Below, one piece after another: positions 1 through 9,897 of a stretch of 64,000 nt of DNA. This DNA is from Gammaproteobacteria bacterium (lineage in GTDB: Bacteria > Pseudomonadota > Gammaproteobacteria > HK1), in assembly GCA_021773795.1 (NCBI GenBank), contig JAJFJT010000032.1, positions 1 through 64,000 on the forward strand. Direction: 5' to 3'. The notes beneath the pieces are model-generated. The model was not told the DNA's origin. It ran no database searches and saw only the letters and a program-made list of their open reading frames with translations. How positions within the stretch are numbered: the first letter of the stretch is position 1; each line of letters begins with the position of its first letter. Both the position numbers and the translations under genes were made by a program.

Positions 1-465
1 AAAAGCCTCCAGTTCACCCAGCGCACGCTGATACACCTCACGCTTGAAAACAATCACCTGGGTAGGCGGGTGCCAGTAATCGACCCATTTCCAATGGTCA
101 AATTCCGGCTTTTCGTAGGCGTCCAGTTGCAAGGCCTCTTCGCCGGCGGTGAGGCGTAGCAGAAACCAGCGTTGCTTCTGACCAATGCAGACGGGCCGAC
201 TATGGTGACGGATGTAGCGTTTGGGGAGTTTGTAACGTAACCACTCGTGGGTGGAACCCAGGATTTCTACGTGTTCCGGGGCCAGGCCCAGTTCTTCCTC
301 AAGCTCTCGATAGAGGGTGTCCTCCGCGCTCTCGCCGGATTTCATGCCACCTTGGGGAAACTGCCAGGCATCCCGCTGGCCCAGGCGTCGGGCCCACAGC
401 ACCTTGGCCTCGTGATTCGAGACGATAATGCCGATATTCGCTCTATAACCTTCCGAGTCAATCAC
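1..465 (-). CDS. rppH: RNA pyrophosphohydrolase (Nudix), 3' end cut by window edge
   Basis: This Nudix hydrolase removes pyrophosphate from 5'-triphosphate mRNA ends and so starts 5'-dependent RNA decay in the cytoplasm. The reverse strand encodes 155 codons without a stop. They begin [14 protein letters not shown], and a full Nudix box lies near residues 38-60 ([20 protein letters not shown], then LGL). The closing WVDYWHP and [13 protein letters not shown] segments are typical of RppH. I chose the GTG at 463-465 because the conserved family N-terminus begins there and GGAG lies about nine bases upstream. The C-terminal tail lies outside the window. The gene is divergent from the HAD hydrolase. 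Identification is firm; only the 3' end is missing. Confidence 0.93.
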   Translation of the reverse strand, partial: MIDSEGYRANIGIIVSNHEAKVLWARRLGQRDAWQFPQGGMKSGESAEDTLYRELEEELGLAPEHVEILGSTHEWLRYKLPKRYIRHHSRPVCIGQKQRWFLLRLTAGEEALQLDAYEKPEFDHWKWVDYWHPPTQVIVFKREVYQRALGELEAF

Positions 466-621
466 TTAGAATAGCTCCGCCTGTCGGGAGTGGGCGCAGC
501 TACCAGCGCGATCGACAACCGGAGGCAAATCCCACGCGTCGTATTCTTCCATGTTCTACCGGAGCCGGCAACGACGGATGCCCGCCGGGCCGCTCCCCAT
601 CACCCCATAAGAGAGAAAAAC

Positions 622-1278
622 TTGAGCCTGAGTATTTTTGACCTCGACAACACCCTGATTGGTGGTGACAGCGACTACCTGTGGGGAGAATATCTGGTGG
701 AGATCGGTGTGCTCTCGGGTAATGACTATCGCGGGCAAAACGAGCGTTTCTACGAGGACTATAAGCAGGGCCGGCTGGATATCTACGAATTTCTCGCCTT
801 TGCATTAAAGCCGTTGGCCACCCATCCTCTGGCCGATCTGCTTAGCTGGCGGGAGGATTTCATTGCCAGCAAAATACAGCCGATTTTGCTCCCCCGTGCC
901 GCAGAACTCATCGCCCGCAATCAGGCCGAAGGTCGTCGCCTGTTAATCATTACCGCCACCAACCGTTTTGTCACCGAGCCTATTGCCACGTTGCTGGGCA
1001 TCGATGAATTGATTGCCACGGACCCGGAGTTTGACGGTGCGGCCTATACGGGTCGTCCAGAGGGCATTCCCTGCTTTGCCGAGGGCAAGGTCACACGGCT
1101 TAACACCTGGTTAGAGGAGCAGGCCCTGGATCTGCAGGACAGTCGCTTTTATAGCGACTCCCACAACGATCTGCCGCTGCTGGAAAAGGTGACAGAGCCC
1201 GTAGCCGTGGACCCGGACGACCGCCTGCGAGAAACGGCCGAAGCCCGGGATTGGGAAATTATCAGCCTGCGAGACTAG
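622..1278 (+). CDS. HAD-superfamily hydrolase, subfamily IB (SerB-like)
   Basis: This is a predicted cytoplasmic phosphatase that uses an aspartyl-phosphate intermediate. The reading frame opens earlier (490), but similarity to the family starts at SLSIFDLDNTLIGGDSDYLW, so I placed the start at the TTG at 622, behind a purine-rich AAGAGAG. Seen: motif I DLDNT near residue 7, motif II in IITATNR, and motifs III/IV in SDSHNDLPLL. At 218 residues it fits HAD-IB proteins with a small helical cap. The substrate is unknown; relatives include phosphoserine phosphatase-like enzymes. In related genomes this family is often found beside rppH, as here. The start codon is the least certain part. Confidence 0.8.
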   Translation: MSLSIFDLDNTLIGGDSDYLWGEYLVEIGVLSGNDYRGQNERFYEDYKQGRLDIYEFLAFALKPLATHPLADLLSWREDFIASKIQPILLPRAAELIARNQAEGRRLLIITATNRFVTEPIATLLGIDELIATDPEFDGAAYTGRPEGIPCFAEGKVTRLNTWLEEQALDLQDSRFYSDSHNDLPLLEKVTEPVAVDPDDRLRETAEARDWEIISLRD

Positions 1279-1351
1279 CTTTGGCCATGGATGGCCTTAT
1301 GTCGCAGAGCACAAGGATGTGCGAGAGCGACCACGCCTTCACCCCATAAGA

Positions 1352-1462
1352 TAGGTCGGATTGGCGCAGCGTTTTGTGCAAGGATGCTGAAGGGTGATAA
1401 TCCGACAATAAACCGCCTGCTCAGCCAAAGCTGTCGGGTTACGCTAACGCTAACCCGACCTA
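1352..1462. repeat. REP-like inverted repeat between HAD hydrolase and adk
   Basis: The outer ends are inverted copies (TAGGTCGGATTGGCG on the left; CGCTAACCCGACCTA on the right). The right half is itself a palindrome at 1433-1459. A related hairpin occurs at 47149-47174, so this is a dispersed motif. It lies between genes converging from both sides and could help terminate transcription or protect RNA ends. The rest of the 1279-1560 gap holds one more hairpin (1517-1540) and no gene that I can support. Confidence 0.6.
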
Positions 1463-1516
1463 CCTACTCGCAGGGGGGACCATGTCCACCGTTTCCTTGC
1501 CCAAACCAGCGGTGCA

Positions 1517-1540
1517 CGGCGCACATGGTGCGCCCTACAA
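1517..1540. repeat. Hairpin of REP type downstream of adk
   Basis: The sequence contains a near-perfect stem GGCGCAC / GTGCGCC with a three-base loop, just downstream of the adk stop on the minus strand. It has no clear T-run, so a classical terminator is not shown. It resembles short dispersed palindromes common in gammaproteobacteria, but no second copy is evident here. Confidence 0.4.
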
Positions 1541-1560
1541 CCGCGATGATGGGAAAACCT

Positions 1561-2385
<825 letters not shown>

Positions 2386-2442
2386 TACAGAAGGCGCTTA
2401 TTATGCCGATGCATCGGAGGGGTCGCCAGCGACAACACACAG

Positions 2443-2820
2443 ATGAAATTAAACCTGGAACAAGATGTTCAGAGCCACCGGATAACCGCCTACGGAATCG
2501 GTTATGTCGCCCTGGGAGAAAAGAAGCTGGAACGCAGCCTGATTCTCACCCCTCGCAGCGTGCTCGAAGACTGGGACCCGCAGAGGGCGGAGGAAATTAA
2601 TGCGGAAACTATGGCGGCACTACTGGAACTTGATGCCGAGGTGGTATTACTCGGTACCGGCAAACAACAGCAATTTCCTGATGCTGCCGTTTTCGCCCCG
2701 CTGCTGGCGCGCGGGTTGGGGGTGGAGGTCATGGATACCGCGGCCGCCTGTCGAACCTTTAATATCCTGGCCGCGGAGGGGCGCCGGGTAGCTGCTGCCC
2801 TGCTGATGATCGAAAAGTAG
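2443..2820 (+). CDS. Mth938-like domain protein (DUF498 family)
   Basis: This is a small cytoplasmic protein of 125 residues in the Mth938/DUF498 family, which includes the mitochondrial complex I assembly factor NDUFAF3. Its bacterial role is not established. Seen: the family pattern with SLILTPRSVLEDWDP, then EVVLLGTGKQQQFPD, then GVEVMDTAAACRTFNILAAE and a final RRVAAALL strand. I chose the ATG at 2443 (MKLNLEQD) over the earlier in-frame ATG at 2365. The upstream 26 codons lie partly in a family 1 element and have no family similarity. The stop codon abuts a family 2 element. Confidence 0.85.
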   Translation: MKLNLEQDVQSHRITAYGIGYVALGEKKLERSLILTPRSVLEDWDPQRAEEINAETMAALLELDAEVVLLGTGKQQQFPDAAVFAPLLARGLGVEVMDTAAACRTFNILAAEGRRVAAALLMIEK

Positions 2821-2977
2821 GGAAGCTCTGATTTATTCTGGACGAAACAGATTGTGATTCAAAATATTCAGATTTGAGGCGCTGATCGCACGTGAGCTAG
2901 CTATTGCGAAGAACCCTAACGAAAAATCCGGGCGTTTTGGACGCAAGATGCGAGTTCACGAATAGATCAGAGCTTCC
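2821..2977. mobile_element. MITE-like element family 2, copy 1
   Basis: This is a 157-bp element with terminal inverted repeats GGAAGCTCTGATTTATTC and GAATAGATCAGAGCTTCC. It starts at the first base after the Mth938-like stop codon and ends six bases before the rpoS stop, so it fills almost the whole gap between two convergent genes. It is full-length, like the copy at 5497-5656. Shorter derivatives are at 16137, 26442 and 31887. The long terminal palindrome could fold into a hairpin in either direction. Confidence 0.85.
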
Positions 2978-2983
2978 CCCAGG

Positions 2984-3901
2984 CTACTCGAAGGCCCAGT
3001 CTCCCGAAAAACCCTCGCGCTCAAGGATGTCCCGCAGCCGGCGCAGGGCCTCAATCTGAATTTGGCGTACCCGTTCCCGGGTCACACCCAATTCGTTACC
3101 GACCTGCTCCAGAGTCGCGATCTCACGCCCATGCAAACCAAAGCGGCGCTCTACCACGGAGCGTTGCTTGTCACTCAACTTGCCAAGCCAGGTATCCACA
3201 TGCAGCTGGACATCGCGGTCCTGTAGGAGCACCGCGGGGTCCGGAGTAGAAAGGTCGGGAATGGAATCAAGCAGAGGCCTGTCAGAACCCGGGCCCCGGG
3301 GCGAATCCACCGAGGCAATGCGTTCATTGAGCCCCAGCATCCTTTTCACATCCTCGATAGGCTTGTCCAGCATCTCAGCCACATCCTCAGGGCTGGGCTC
3401 GCGATCCAGCGACTGTGCCAGTTGCCGCGCAGCGCGCAGGTAGACATTGATCTCCTTGACCACGTGGATTGGGAGGCGAATGGTGCGAGTCTGGTTCATC
3501 AGCCCACGCTCAATGGTCTGGCGAATCCACCAGGTAGCATAAGTAGAAAAGCGAAAACCACGTTCGGGGTCAAATTTTTCCACCGCACGAATGAGGCCGA
3601 GATTACCCTCCTCAATGAGATCGAGCAGTGGCAAGCCGCGATTCATATAACGCCGTGCAATCTTGACCACCAGGCGGAGATTGCTCTCGATCATGCGCTT
3701 ACGCGCGGCTTCATCACCTTTTTGCAGCAAACGGGAGAAATAAACCTCTTCCTCGGCGCTGAGTAACGGAGAAAAACCTATCTCCCCGAGGTACAGACGT
3801 GTGGCATCCAGCTCTCGTGGCTGTACATCCTCTAAGGATGCCTTGAATGAAAATGGCTTTGCCGGGCCTGTCGTTTTCTGCTTCGCGTCTGTTTCGCCCA
3901 T
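2984..3901 (-). CDS. rpoS: RNA polymerase sigma factor RpoS (sigma-38)
   Basis: This is the general stress and stationary-phase sigma factor. At 305 residues it is slightly shorter than the enterobacterial protein. Seen: region 1.2 ([18 protein letters not shown], residues 32-49), region 2 with [17 protein letters not shown] and the -10-recognition segment [17 protein letters not shown], region 3 with [14 protein letters not shown], and region 4 with the helix-turn-helix [18 protein letters not shown]. Its place directly downstream of nlpD is the classical gammaproteobacterial arrangement, in which rpoS promoters often lie inside nlpD. A family 2 element abuts its 3' end. Confidence 0.97.
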   Translation of the reverse strand: MGETDAKQKTTGPAKPFSFKASLEDVQPRELDATRLYLGEIGFSPLLSAEEEVYFSRLLQKGDEAARKRMIESNLRLVVKIARRYMNRGLPLLDLIEEGNLGLIRAVEKFDPERGFRFSTYATWWIRQTIERGLMNQTRTIRLPIHVVKEINVYLRAARQLAQSLDREPSPEDVAEMLDKPIEDVKRMLGLNERIASVDSPRGPGSDRPLLDSIPDLSTPDPAVLLQDRDVQLHVDTWLGKLSDKQRSVVERRFGLHGREIATLEQVGNELGVTRERVRQIQIEALRRLRDILEREGFSGDWAFE

Positions 3902-3960
3902 TCACTTATCCCGTTAGGTTTCTTGTTTTTATATACAACATCTTAAGGCCTGATAAATTC

Positions 3961-4728
3961 CTAACCTGGCAGGTAACGCATGGGGTCGACGGGCTTGCCA
4001 TCTCGCCGCACCTCAAAGTGCAACATGACGCGCCTGGCCCCACTTCGCCCCATCTGGGCGATCCGATCCCCCGAGGCCACTCTCTGCCCTTCGGCCACCA
4101 GTAACTTTTTATTGTGCGCATAGGCACTTAGGAAGTGTTTATTATGCTTGATGATAATAAGCCTCCCATAACCACGCAGTCCACTCCCGGCATAAACCAC
4201 CCGCCCACCAGCTGCGGCCACCACTGCCTGACCGGATTTTCCGGCGATGTTGATACCCTGTTTTTCCGGCAGTTTAAAGTGCGCAATCAACTTGCCGCGC
4301 GTCGGCCATTTCCAGCGCCGAATCGGGATTCCCTTGGTCGGTTCCCGACTGCGGCTGGTGCTTTTGGCTGATTTTTTTGTGGCGGTGCGATGTTTGGGCT
4401 GAACCTTACTGCGGCGGCTTTCAATCACGCGCTTGCGCTTCACCACCTTGCCGCTAACACGCAGTTTTTGCCCTGGATATATCGTGTAGGGAGTGGCTAT
4501 CCCGTTCCAGCGCGCCAGATCACGATAATCGAGACGATAGCGCCAGGCGATGGAATACAGGGTCTGACCACCACGAACCACGTGCCGGAATGTGGCCTTC
4601 TTTGCCGCCACCGGGGTGCGCCCCAGAGGCGCATGAAATTCGGAAGAAGCACAGCCCGGTAGCAACAGCACCCCGCTACAGAGCAATAACAGACCTGCGA
4701 GCCGGCTGGATTTAACTGCGGCGTTCAA
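3961..4728 (-). CDS. nlpD: NlpD-like lipoprotein: LysM plus degenerate M23 domain
   Basis: This predicted envelope lipoprotein activates peptidoglycan amidases at division. Seen: a signal peptide with lipobox LLPGC and lipidated Cys26, one LysM domain at about 49-92 (HVVRGGQTLYSIAWRYRL), a basic linker, and a LytM/M23 domain at about 159-251. The zinc ligands are missing: the first His/Asp positions read INIAGKSGQ and the final HxH reads MLHF. This matches NlpD/EnvC-type activators rather than active endopeptidases. It overlaps the pcm stop by four bases and precedes rpoS by 59 bases. EnvC is the alternative assignment; the gene order favours NlpD. Confidence 0.92.
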   Translation of the reverse strand: MNAAVKSSRLAGLLLLCSGVLLLPGCASSEFHAPLGRTPVAAKKATFRHVVRGGQTLYSIAWRYRLDYRDLARWNGIATPYTIYPGQKLRVSGKVVKRKRVIESRRSKVQPKHRTATKKSAKSTSRSREPTKGIPIRRWKWPTRGKLIAHFKLPEKQGINIAGKSGQAVVAAAGGRVVYAGSGLRGYGRLIIIKHNKHFLSAYAHNKKLLVAEGQRVASGDRIAQMGRSGARRVMLHFEVRRDGKPVDPMRYLPG

Positions 4729-5372
4729 ACACCCGCCGTCGGGCCACTACCCGCCAACATAGGTACGAAGCGCACCAGTTCCAGCACCTCTTCGTGATAC
4801 TCATCGCCCTCACGACGCACCAGCATCAGGCGTTGCACACCCTGTTCTCCCACGGGGATCAGCATGCGACCACCATCTGCCAGCTGCTGCTTGAGGGTTT
4901 CCGGCATTTCTGCAGGTGCTGCGGTAACGATGATGCCATCATAAGGGGCGTGGGCAGTCCAACCTTCAAAACCATCACCCTCCCGAATACGAACGTTGCC
5001 TATGCCCAACACGTGCATGCGTTCGCGTGCCCGGCTGGCTAGCACCGGCAGTCGTTCAATGCTGTAAACCGTATCTGCCACATGAGATAACACCGCGGCC
5101 TGATAGCCACAGCCGGTACCTATTTCCAGCACTTTTTTCAAATGCCGCCCGGCAATCATCGCCTCGGTCATACGCGCCACGATATAGGGTTGGGAAATGG
5201 TCTGTCCGTGACCTATGGGCAGCGCATTATTTTCGTAAGCCCGGCTGGCTAAGGCCTCGTCTACAAAGATGTGCCGTGGCACTTCAGAGATGATGTCCAA
5301 TACCGTGGCATCACTAATGCCCTCGACACGGAGGGTCTCCACCAAGCGGTCACGAGTGCGTTGTGAGGTCAT
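4725..5372 (-). CDS. pcm: Protein-L-isoaspartate O-methyltransferase
   Basis: This enzyme methylates isoaspartyl residues in damaged proteins using S-adenosylmethionine, which starts their repair. Seen: LPIGHGQTISQPYIVARMTE (substrate loop) and the SAM-binding motif VLEIGTGCGYQAAVLS, with RMLIPVG later. The frame allows a start at 5405, but I chose the ATG at 5372. MTSQRTRDRLVETL is the usual N-terminus, and a G-rich stretch precedes it. The stop overlaps the nlpD start (ATGA), which indicates translational coupling. surE, the usual upstream neighbour, is absent: upstream lie about 90 bases without a recognisable gene and then a family 2 element. Confidence 0.95.
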   Translation of the reverse strand: MTSQRTRDRLVETLRVEGISDATVLDIISEVPRHIFVDEALASRAYENNALPIGHGQTISQPYIVARMTEAMIAGRHLKKVLEIGTGCGYQAAVLSHVADTVYSIERLPVLASRARERMHVLGIGNVRIREGDGFEGWTAHAPYDGIIVTAAPAEMPETLKQQLADGGRMLIPVGEQGVQRLMLVRREGDEYHEEVLELVRFVPMLAGSGPTAGV

Positions 5373-5496
5373 CCCCACCCCGCGATAGGAACGGTTCGTA
5401 ATCATCAGAGAAGGTTTTTCAGCTGGCCGGTATCGATGTGTTCATCTCCAGGGTGCCCTCCAAAAGATAAGTGCCCATCACACGCGTTTTTGCTAA

Positions 5497-5656
5497 GGAA
5501 GCTCTGGTTTATTCTGAGCGAAGTAGATCGTGATTCAAAATGTTCAGCTTTGAGGCGCTGGTCGCACGGAATAGTCAATCTATTGCGAAGAGCAGCAACG
5601 ATAAAGAGGGACATTTTGGGCACAAGATACGAGTTCACGAATAGATCAGAGGTTCC
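5497..5656. mobile_element. MITE-like element family 2, copy 2
   Basis: This is a 160-bp full-length copy. It has a perfect 4-bp flanking duplication CTAA at 5493-5496 and 5657-5660, which is the clearest boundary evidence for this family. The right duplication abuts the stop codon (TAA on the minus strand) of the ABC ATPase gene. The inner sequence matches copy 1 closely (GATTCAAAATGTTCAG, CAAGATACGAGTTCACGAA). It carries no open frame of interest. Confidence 0.87.
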
Positions 5657-5660
5657 CTAA

Positions 5661-6728
5661 TTAGCGGGATGCAGTCTGGTCCACAGGAAAGGCCACCAGA
5701 TGCTCGGCACTCACGCGGATGCCGACCTTGTCACCCAAGGCCAATTCCTGGCTGCTTGGCGACAGCGACAGCAGCGTCGTGCCGGAAGCGAGGGTCAGAG
5801 AATAAAGGATCTTGGGGCCGATGAAAGCCCTGTTGGAAACCGTCGCTGTTACCGTGGCATCGGTATCTTGCTGCACATCATCCGGTCTTAACAGCACATC
5901 CACGGCACTACCTACCGGCCAGTCAAAACTCCGCTGACCACGAATAATTCCCGCCTCGGTCTCGACTCGCTGGGGGTCGATCAACTTGCCGCGCAGAAAA
6001 ACCCCCTGACCGATGAAGTCTGCCACAAAGCGTTCTGCAGGCCGATGATAGAGGTTATAGGCACTATCCCATTGCAGGATCCGGCCTTCATGCATCACAC
6101 CGATATGCTCTGAAAGTGCAAAGGCCTCGTTCTGATCATGGGTCACGAGGATTGCCGTAGTGGCACGCTCACGCAGAATCTCTTGTACCTGAGCACTGAG
6201 GCGGGAACGAAGATCGACATCGAGATTCGAGAAAGGCTCGTCGAGCAATAGCAGATCGGGGTCCGGAGCAAGGGCCCGGGCCAAGGCCACACGTTGCTGT
6301 TGGCCACCGGAAAGCTCATGTGGATAACGCGCTTCGTAGCCCGCCAGATCGACCACCTCAAGCAACCCACTGACGATATTCCGCTGCTCCCGACGCGAGC
6401 ACCCGCGCAAACCGAAAGCAATGTTTGCGGCTATATCGAGATGAGGAAACAGGGCGTTGTCCTGAAACACCATGCCTATGCGTCGCTGCTCCGGCGCCAG
6501 GGTGTAAGCAGCGCGGGAAACCACCTGCTGACGCAGCCGAATCTCACCACCCTTCACGGGGGTAAAGCCACCTATGGCACGCAATACGGTGGTTTTTCCG
6601 CAGCCACTGGGGCCAAGCAGACAAACTATATCTCCCGCCTGAACCTGCATGGAAAGGCCGCGGATTACCCGATGCTCCGGATAGCCCGCATGCATCTCGA
6701 CTATCTCCAGGAGGGTATCTGTACTCAT
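5661..6728 (-). CDS. FbpC-like ABC transporter ATP-binding protein (iron/anion import type)
   Basis: This is a 355-residue ATPase subunit of an importer. Seen: Walker A GPSGCGKTT near residue 38, a Q-loop in VFQDNALFPHLD, the signature LSGGQQQRVALARAL, Walker B LLLLDEPFSNLD, and the H-loop THDQNEAF. A C-terminal TOBE-type regulatory region follows from about residue 240 (FIGQGVFLRGKL). The layout resembles the FbpC/PotA/CysA group and is closest to the ferric-iron FbpC type. No permease or binding-protein gene is nearby, so the substrate is not settled by context. It is transcribed toward pcm-nlpD-rpoS but is separated from them by a mobile element. Confidence 0.88.
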   Translation of the reverse strand: MSTDTLLEIVEMHAGYPEHRVIRGLSMQVQAGDIVCLLGPSGCGKTTVLRAIGGFTPVKGGEIRLRQQVVSRAAYTLAPEQRRIGMVFQDNALFPHLDIAANIAFGLRGCSRREQRNIVSGLLEVVDLAGYEARYPHELSGGQQQRVALARALAPDPDLLLLDEPFSNLDVDLRSRLSAQVQEILRERATTAILVTHDQNEAFALSEHIGVMHEGRILQWDSAYNLYHRPAERFVADFIGQGVFLRGKLIDPQRVETEAGIIRGQRSFDWPVGSAVDVLLRPDDVQQDTDATVTATVSNRAFIGPKILYSLTLASGTTLLSLSPSSQELALGDKVGIRVSAEHLVAFPVDQTASR

Positions 6729-6777
6729 CGGCGCTCTATCGGCTGCGTTGGGGGGGTGCTATCCCGAGATTATGAAA

Positions 6778-7683
6778 CTAGGAGGCCATGAGTCTTTCCA
6801 GCAAGGCCTTCTGTGCATGCAGACGATTTTCCGCCTCGTCCCAAACCACACTTTGGGAACCATCGATCACCGCGGTGCTCACTTCTTCGCCCCGGTGTGC
6901 CGGTAAGCAGTGCATGAACAGGGCGTCAGCCTTGGCGCAGGCCATCACTTTGCTATTCACCTGATAGGCATCAAAGGCGCGCTCACGCTTCATCTGCTCC
7001 TCCTCCTGCCCCATGCTGGCCCACACATCCGTTACCACCAGATCCGCCTGCTCAGCAGCCTGCAAGGGATCACGCACGATCTCCGCCACCGCAGCAGACT
7101 CAGCGAGCAAACCACTATCGGGATCAAAACCCTCGGGGCAGGCAATCCGTAATTTGAAACCAAAACGCAGCGCCGCCTCCATATAGCTGTGGCACATATT
7201 GTTGCCATCACCGATCCAGGCCACCGTGCGCCCAGCCATGGAACCGCGATGTTCCACATAGGTCTGGATGTCTGCCAGCAACTGGCAGGGGTGAGAATAA
7301 TCCGTTAGCGCATTGATCACCGGCACCGAGGAGCTGGCGGCAAAACGCTCGATCTTCTCGTGGGCAAAGGTGCGCACCATCAGCCCATCGACCATCCGCG
7401 ACAGCACACGAGCGGTATCCTCCACCGGCTCTCCCCGCCCCAACTGGGTATCCCGGGGGGAAAGAAAGATAGCGCCCCCTCCCATCTGAATCATCGCTGA
7501 CTCGAAAGAGACACGGGTACGGGTAGAGGCCTTCTCAAACACCATTCCCAATACTTTATTTTGTAGCGGAGCGTGCTGCTCGCCACGTTGGCGCATAGCC
7601 TTCAACTCGATGGCGCGCGCCACCAGCTGCTCCAGCTTCGCGCTACTCCAATCAGCCAGATTGAGAAAATGATGAACACTCAT
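6778..7683 (-). CDS. argF: Ornithine carbamoyltransferase
   Basis: The enzyme converts ornithine and carbamoyl phosphate to citrulline in arginine biosynthesis. At 301 residues it has family length. Seen: the carbamoyl-phosphate site [13 protein letters not shown] at about residues 50-62, the conserved [11 protein letters not shown] near residue 130, and the ornithine-binding motif [13 protein letters not shown] near residue 260. It lies 39 bases downstream of argD on the same strand, so the two probably form an argD-argF operon for consecutive or near-consecutive steps of the pathway. Confidence 0.97.
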   Translation of the reverse strand: MSVHHFLNLADWSSAKLEQLVARAIELKAMRQRGEQHAPLQNKVLGMVFEKASTRTRVSFESAMIQMGGGAIFLSPRDTQLGRGEPVEDTARVLSRMVDGLMVRTFAHEKIERFAASSSVPVINALTDYSHPCQLLADIQTYVEHRGSMAGRTVAWIGDGNNMCHSYMEAALRFGFKLRIACPEGFDPDSGLLAESAAVAEIVRDPLQAAEQADLVVTDVWASMGQEEEQMKRERAFDAYQVNSKVMACAKADALFMHCLPAHRGEEVSTAVIDGSQSVVWDEAENRLHAQKALLERLMAS

Positions 7684-7722
7684 AGAAAAACTTCCCTGAA
7701 CATGGTGGAGGACACCTGAATC

Positions 7723-8913
7723 CTAACTGGCAGGCTGGGGGGAACTGAGAAAGTCCTGAATCAGCCGGCTCACGCCCTCGGCCACCTGATGTGCCTCATC
7801 GTCACTGAGAATCAATGGCGGCAGCAAACGGACCACACGCCCCGCGGTGACGTTGATCAATAGCCCTGCCTCCAGTGCCTTGGCAACGAGTTCTCCACAA
7901 GGGCGATCCAGCTCTATACCCAGCATCAAACCAAAGCCACGAATCTCACGCACACCCGCCACGCCATCAAGCCCGGCTTGCAGCTCGGCCAGCAGCCTGG
8001 CACCGAGAATCCCGGCCCTGGCCACCAAATCCTCCGCTTCAATAGCATCGAGCACCGCAAGCGCGGCACTGGCGCACAGCGGATTACCGCCGAAGGTAGA
8101 ACCATGATTGCCCGGATGAAACAGCTCCGCCGCCACGCCACGAGCCAAACAAGCCCCGATGGGGACGCCATTACCCAGGCCCTTGGCCAGGGTCATCACA
8201 TCCGGTTGAGCTGTCGTATGTTGCCAGGCAAACCAGCGCCCGGTACGTCCGCTGCCGGTCTGCACCTCGTCAAGCATCATCAGCCAGCCGTGCTTATCAC
8301 ACAGCGCCCGCACACCCTCAAGGTAAGCGGCATCGGGAATCACCACCCCGCCCTCACCCTGGACCGGCTCCAGCAACACCGCCGCCACATCGCTGCGACA
8401 CTCGGCAACCCGGGCAATGGCCTCAAGATCGTCATAGGGCACCCGCACGAAGCCCTTTACCAGTGGCTCAAATCCGGCATGTACCTTGCGGTTTCCAGTG
8501 GCACTCAGGGTGGCCAGAGTGCGCCCATGGAAGCTGCCATTGGCGACAATGATGGCCGGGGTGTCTATCTCCAGACCGTGGCCATGCAGGCGAGCGAGCT
8601 TGATCGCGGCCTCATTGGCCTCGGCACCGGAATTGGCAAAAAACACCCGGTCCATGCCGGAAATAGCCGCCAGACGCTCTGCCAATAATTCCTGCTTCTC
8701 GATCCCGTAAAGATTCGATGTATGTAGCAGCTGGCTGCTTTGCTCGCAGATAGCCCGACTCACGCCTGGGTGCGCATGCCCAAGGCCACAGACTGCAATC
8801 CCCGCCAAGGCATCAAGATACTGTTTGCCATCGGTATCCCACAGCCACGCCCCCTCCCCCCGGCTAAAGCTCACCGGTAGTGGGGCATAGGTGGACATCA
8901 GTGCATCACTCAT
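7723..8913 (-). CDS. argD: Acetylornithine aminotransferase
   Basis: This PLP-dependent class III aminotransferase makes N-acetylornithine and may also serve as succinyldiaminopimelate transaminase. The 396 residues match ArgD. Seen: the PLP phosphate site NSGAEANEAAIKLAR, the glycine-rich GSFHGRTLATLSATGN, and the Schiff-base lysine in MTLAKGLGNGVPIGA after LDEVQTGSGRTG. It is the first gene of the argD-argF pair. Upstream on the minus strand is an AT-rich stretch around 8946-8965 that could hold a -10 box and an ArgR half-site. The match to an ARG box is only partial, so I did not list it as a site. Confidence 0.96.
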   Translation of the reverse strand: MSDALMSTYAPLPVSFSRGEGAWLWDTDGKQYLDALAGIAVCGLGHAHPGVSRAICEQSSQLLHTSNLYGIEKQELLAERLAAISGMDRVFFANSGAEANEAAIKLARLHGHGLEIDTPAIIVANGSFHGRTLATLSATGNRKVHAGFEPLVKGFVRVPYDDLEAIARVAECRSDVAAVLLEPVQGEGGVVIPDAAYLEGVRALCDKHGWLMMLDEVQTGSGRTGRWFAWQHTTAQPDVMTLAKGLGNGVPIGACLARGVAAELFHPGNHGSTFGGNPLCASAALAVLDAIEAEDLVARAGILGARLLAELQAGLDGVAGVREIRGFGLMLGIELDRPCGELVAKALEAGLLINVTAGRVVRLLPPLILSDDEAHQVAEGVSRLIQDFLSSPQPAS

Positions 8914-9008
8914 ACAAATCCCTGCAAATCTTTGGCGAAACGGGAAATTTTATATTTATGCAGGCCATTCAGCAAATTTGGCAGACAGAATACGGATGCA
9001 AGACTTTC

Positions 9009-9037
9009 TTGACCCCCTTCCGTCAGGGCCGTTAGCA
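9009..9037 (+). promoter_or_regulatory. Possible sigma-70 promoter of sodB
   Basis: TTGACC at 9009-9014 is followed after 17 bases by TTAGCA at 9032-9037, about 90 bases before the sodB start. The -35 box is good and the -10 box is weak. I saw no convincing Fur box. Confidence 0.35.
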
Positions 9038-9127
9038 TGCGTCGCTCGCGCACATTCATTTATAGAAGGCTCCTTCGACGGCTTCGGCGCGTGACACATC
9101 AATAAATAAGCAACTAGAGAAACTACA

Positions 9128-9703
9128 ATGAGCTTTAAACTACCTGAACTACCCTATGCCATCGATGCCCTGCAGCCACATATCTCGCAGGAAACCCTGG
9201 AATATCACCACGGCAAGCATCACAACACCTACGTGACCAATCTGAATAACCTCACCAAAGGCGGTGAGTTTGAAAACGCCAGCCTGGAGGACATAATTGG
9301 CAAGGCCTCCGCCGGTGTCTTCAACAACGCCGCACAGATCTGGAACCATACTTTTTACTGGAACTCGCTGTCTCCCAATGGTGGTGACGAACCCACTGGC
9401 GCCATTGCCGCAGCCATCGAGCGTGATTTTGGCTCCTTTACCGCCTTCAAGGAGGCCTTCACCACCGCAGCCCTGACCCTGTTCGGCTCTGGCTGGGTTT
9501 TTCTAGTGAAAAATGGCGACAAACTGGAGATCCGCCAGGAAAGCAATGCCGGCAATCCGCTGACCAGCGGCCTGACCCCCATTTTGACCTGCGACGTGTG
9601 GGAACACGCCTACTATGTGGATTACCGGAACGCGCGTCCGAGCTACGTGGATGCCTTCTGGAATCTGGTTAACTGGGAATTTGCCTCAGCCAACCTGGGC
9701 TAG
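9128..9703 (+). CDS. sodB: Superoxide dismutase, iron type
   Basis: The enzyme dismutates superoxide to oxygen and hydrogen peroxide in the cytoplasm. At 191 residues it has the usual FeSOD size. Seen: the metal ligand region [19 protein letters not shown], the second ligand in [11 protein letters not shown], and [20 protein letters not shown], which holds the Asp and His ligands. Gln-containing NAAQIWNHT is the FeSOD-like form; metal choice between Fe and Mn remains inference. Its stop codon overlaps the left end of a family 3 element, and a strong terminator lies beyond that element. Confidence 0.96.
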   Translation: MSFKLPELPYAIDALQPHISQETLEYHHGKHHNTYVTNLNNLTKGGEFENASLEDIIGKASAGVFNNAAQIWNHTFYWNSLSPNGGDEPTGAIAAAIERDFGSFTAFKEAFTTAALTLFGSGWVFLVKNGDKLEIRQESNAGNPLTSGLTPILTCDVWEHAYYVDYRNARPSYVDAFWNLVNWEFASANLG

Positions 9704-9888
9704 GAGCCTGTCGAATTTAGGCACCCGTAGCGAGGGAAAGCGATATTGAGACAGATTTTTTGGTCGTTTGAGTGTTTGAGCGTTTGAGCGTTTGAGGATA
9801 ATAGTCATTCTATTAGACGAAAAGGACCGGACAATAGGGCCAATACGGCTTTTCCGCAGTAGGGCAGTCCTAAATCCAACAGACTCCT
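9702..9888. mobile_element. MITE-like element family 3, copy A
   Basis: This 187-bp non-coding element has inverted ends (AGGAGCCTGTCGAATTTAGG; CTAAATCCAACAGACTCCT) and is related along its length to 24410-24571. It starts inside the sodB stop codon. A short tandem array at 9765-9796 makes it longer than copy B. The gap between sodB and asnB (9704-9990) otherwise holds only the terminator at 9898-9929. Confidence 0.8.
9765..9796. repeat. Four tandem 8-bp units inside family 3 element
   Basis: Four consecutive copies of CGTTTGAG occur, one with a T in the first position. Copy B of the same element has a single diverged unit here. Replication slippage is the simplest explanation. The units are too short and have no spacers, so this is not a CRISPR array. 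Confidence 0.8.
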
Positions 9889-9897
9889 GGGACAAGC

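Noticed and set aside
5405-5638. Minus-strand open frame of 77 codons upstream of pcm
   Set aside because: More than half lies in a family 2 element. The remaining 30 codons (GHLSFGGHPGDEHIDTGQLK) match nothing I recognise, so a surE remnant is not supported.
8946-8965. ArgR operator upstream of argD
   Set aside because: The AT-rich stretch fits only part of the ARG box consensus and only one half-site is plausible.
9765-9796. Tandem 8-bp units as a CRISPR array
   Set aside because: The units are adjacent without spacers and lie inside a family 3 element.
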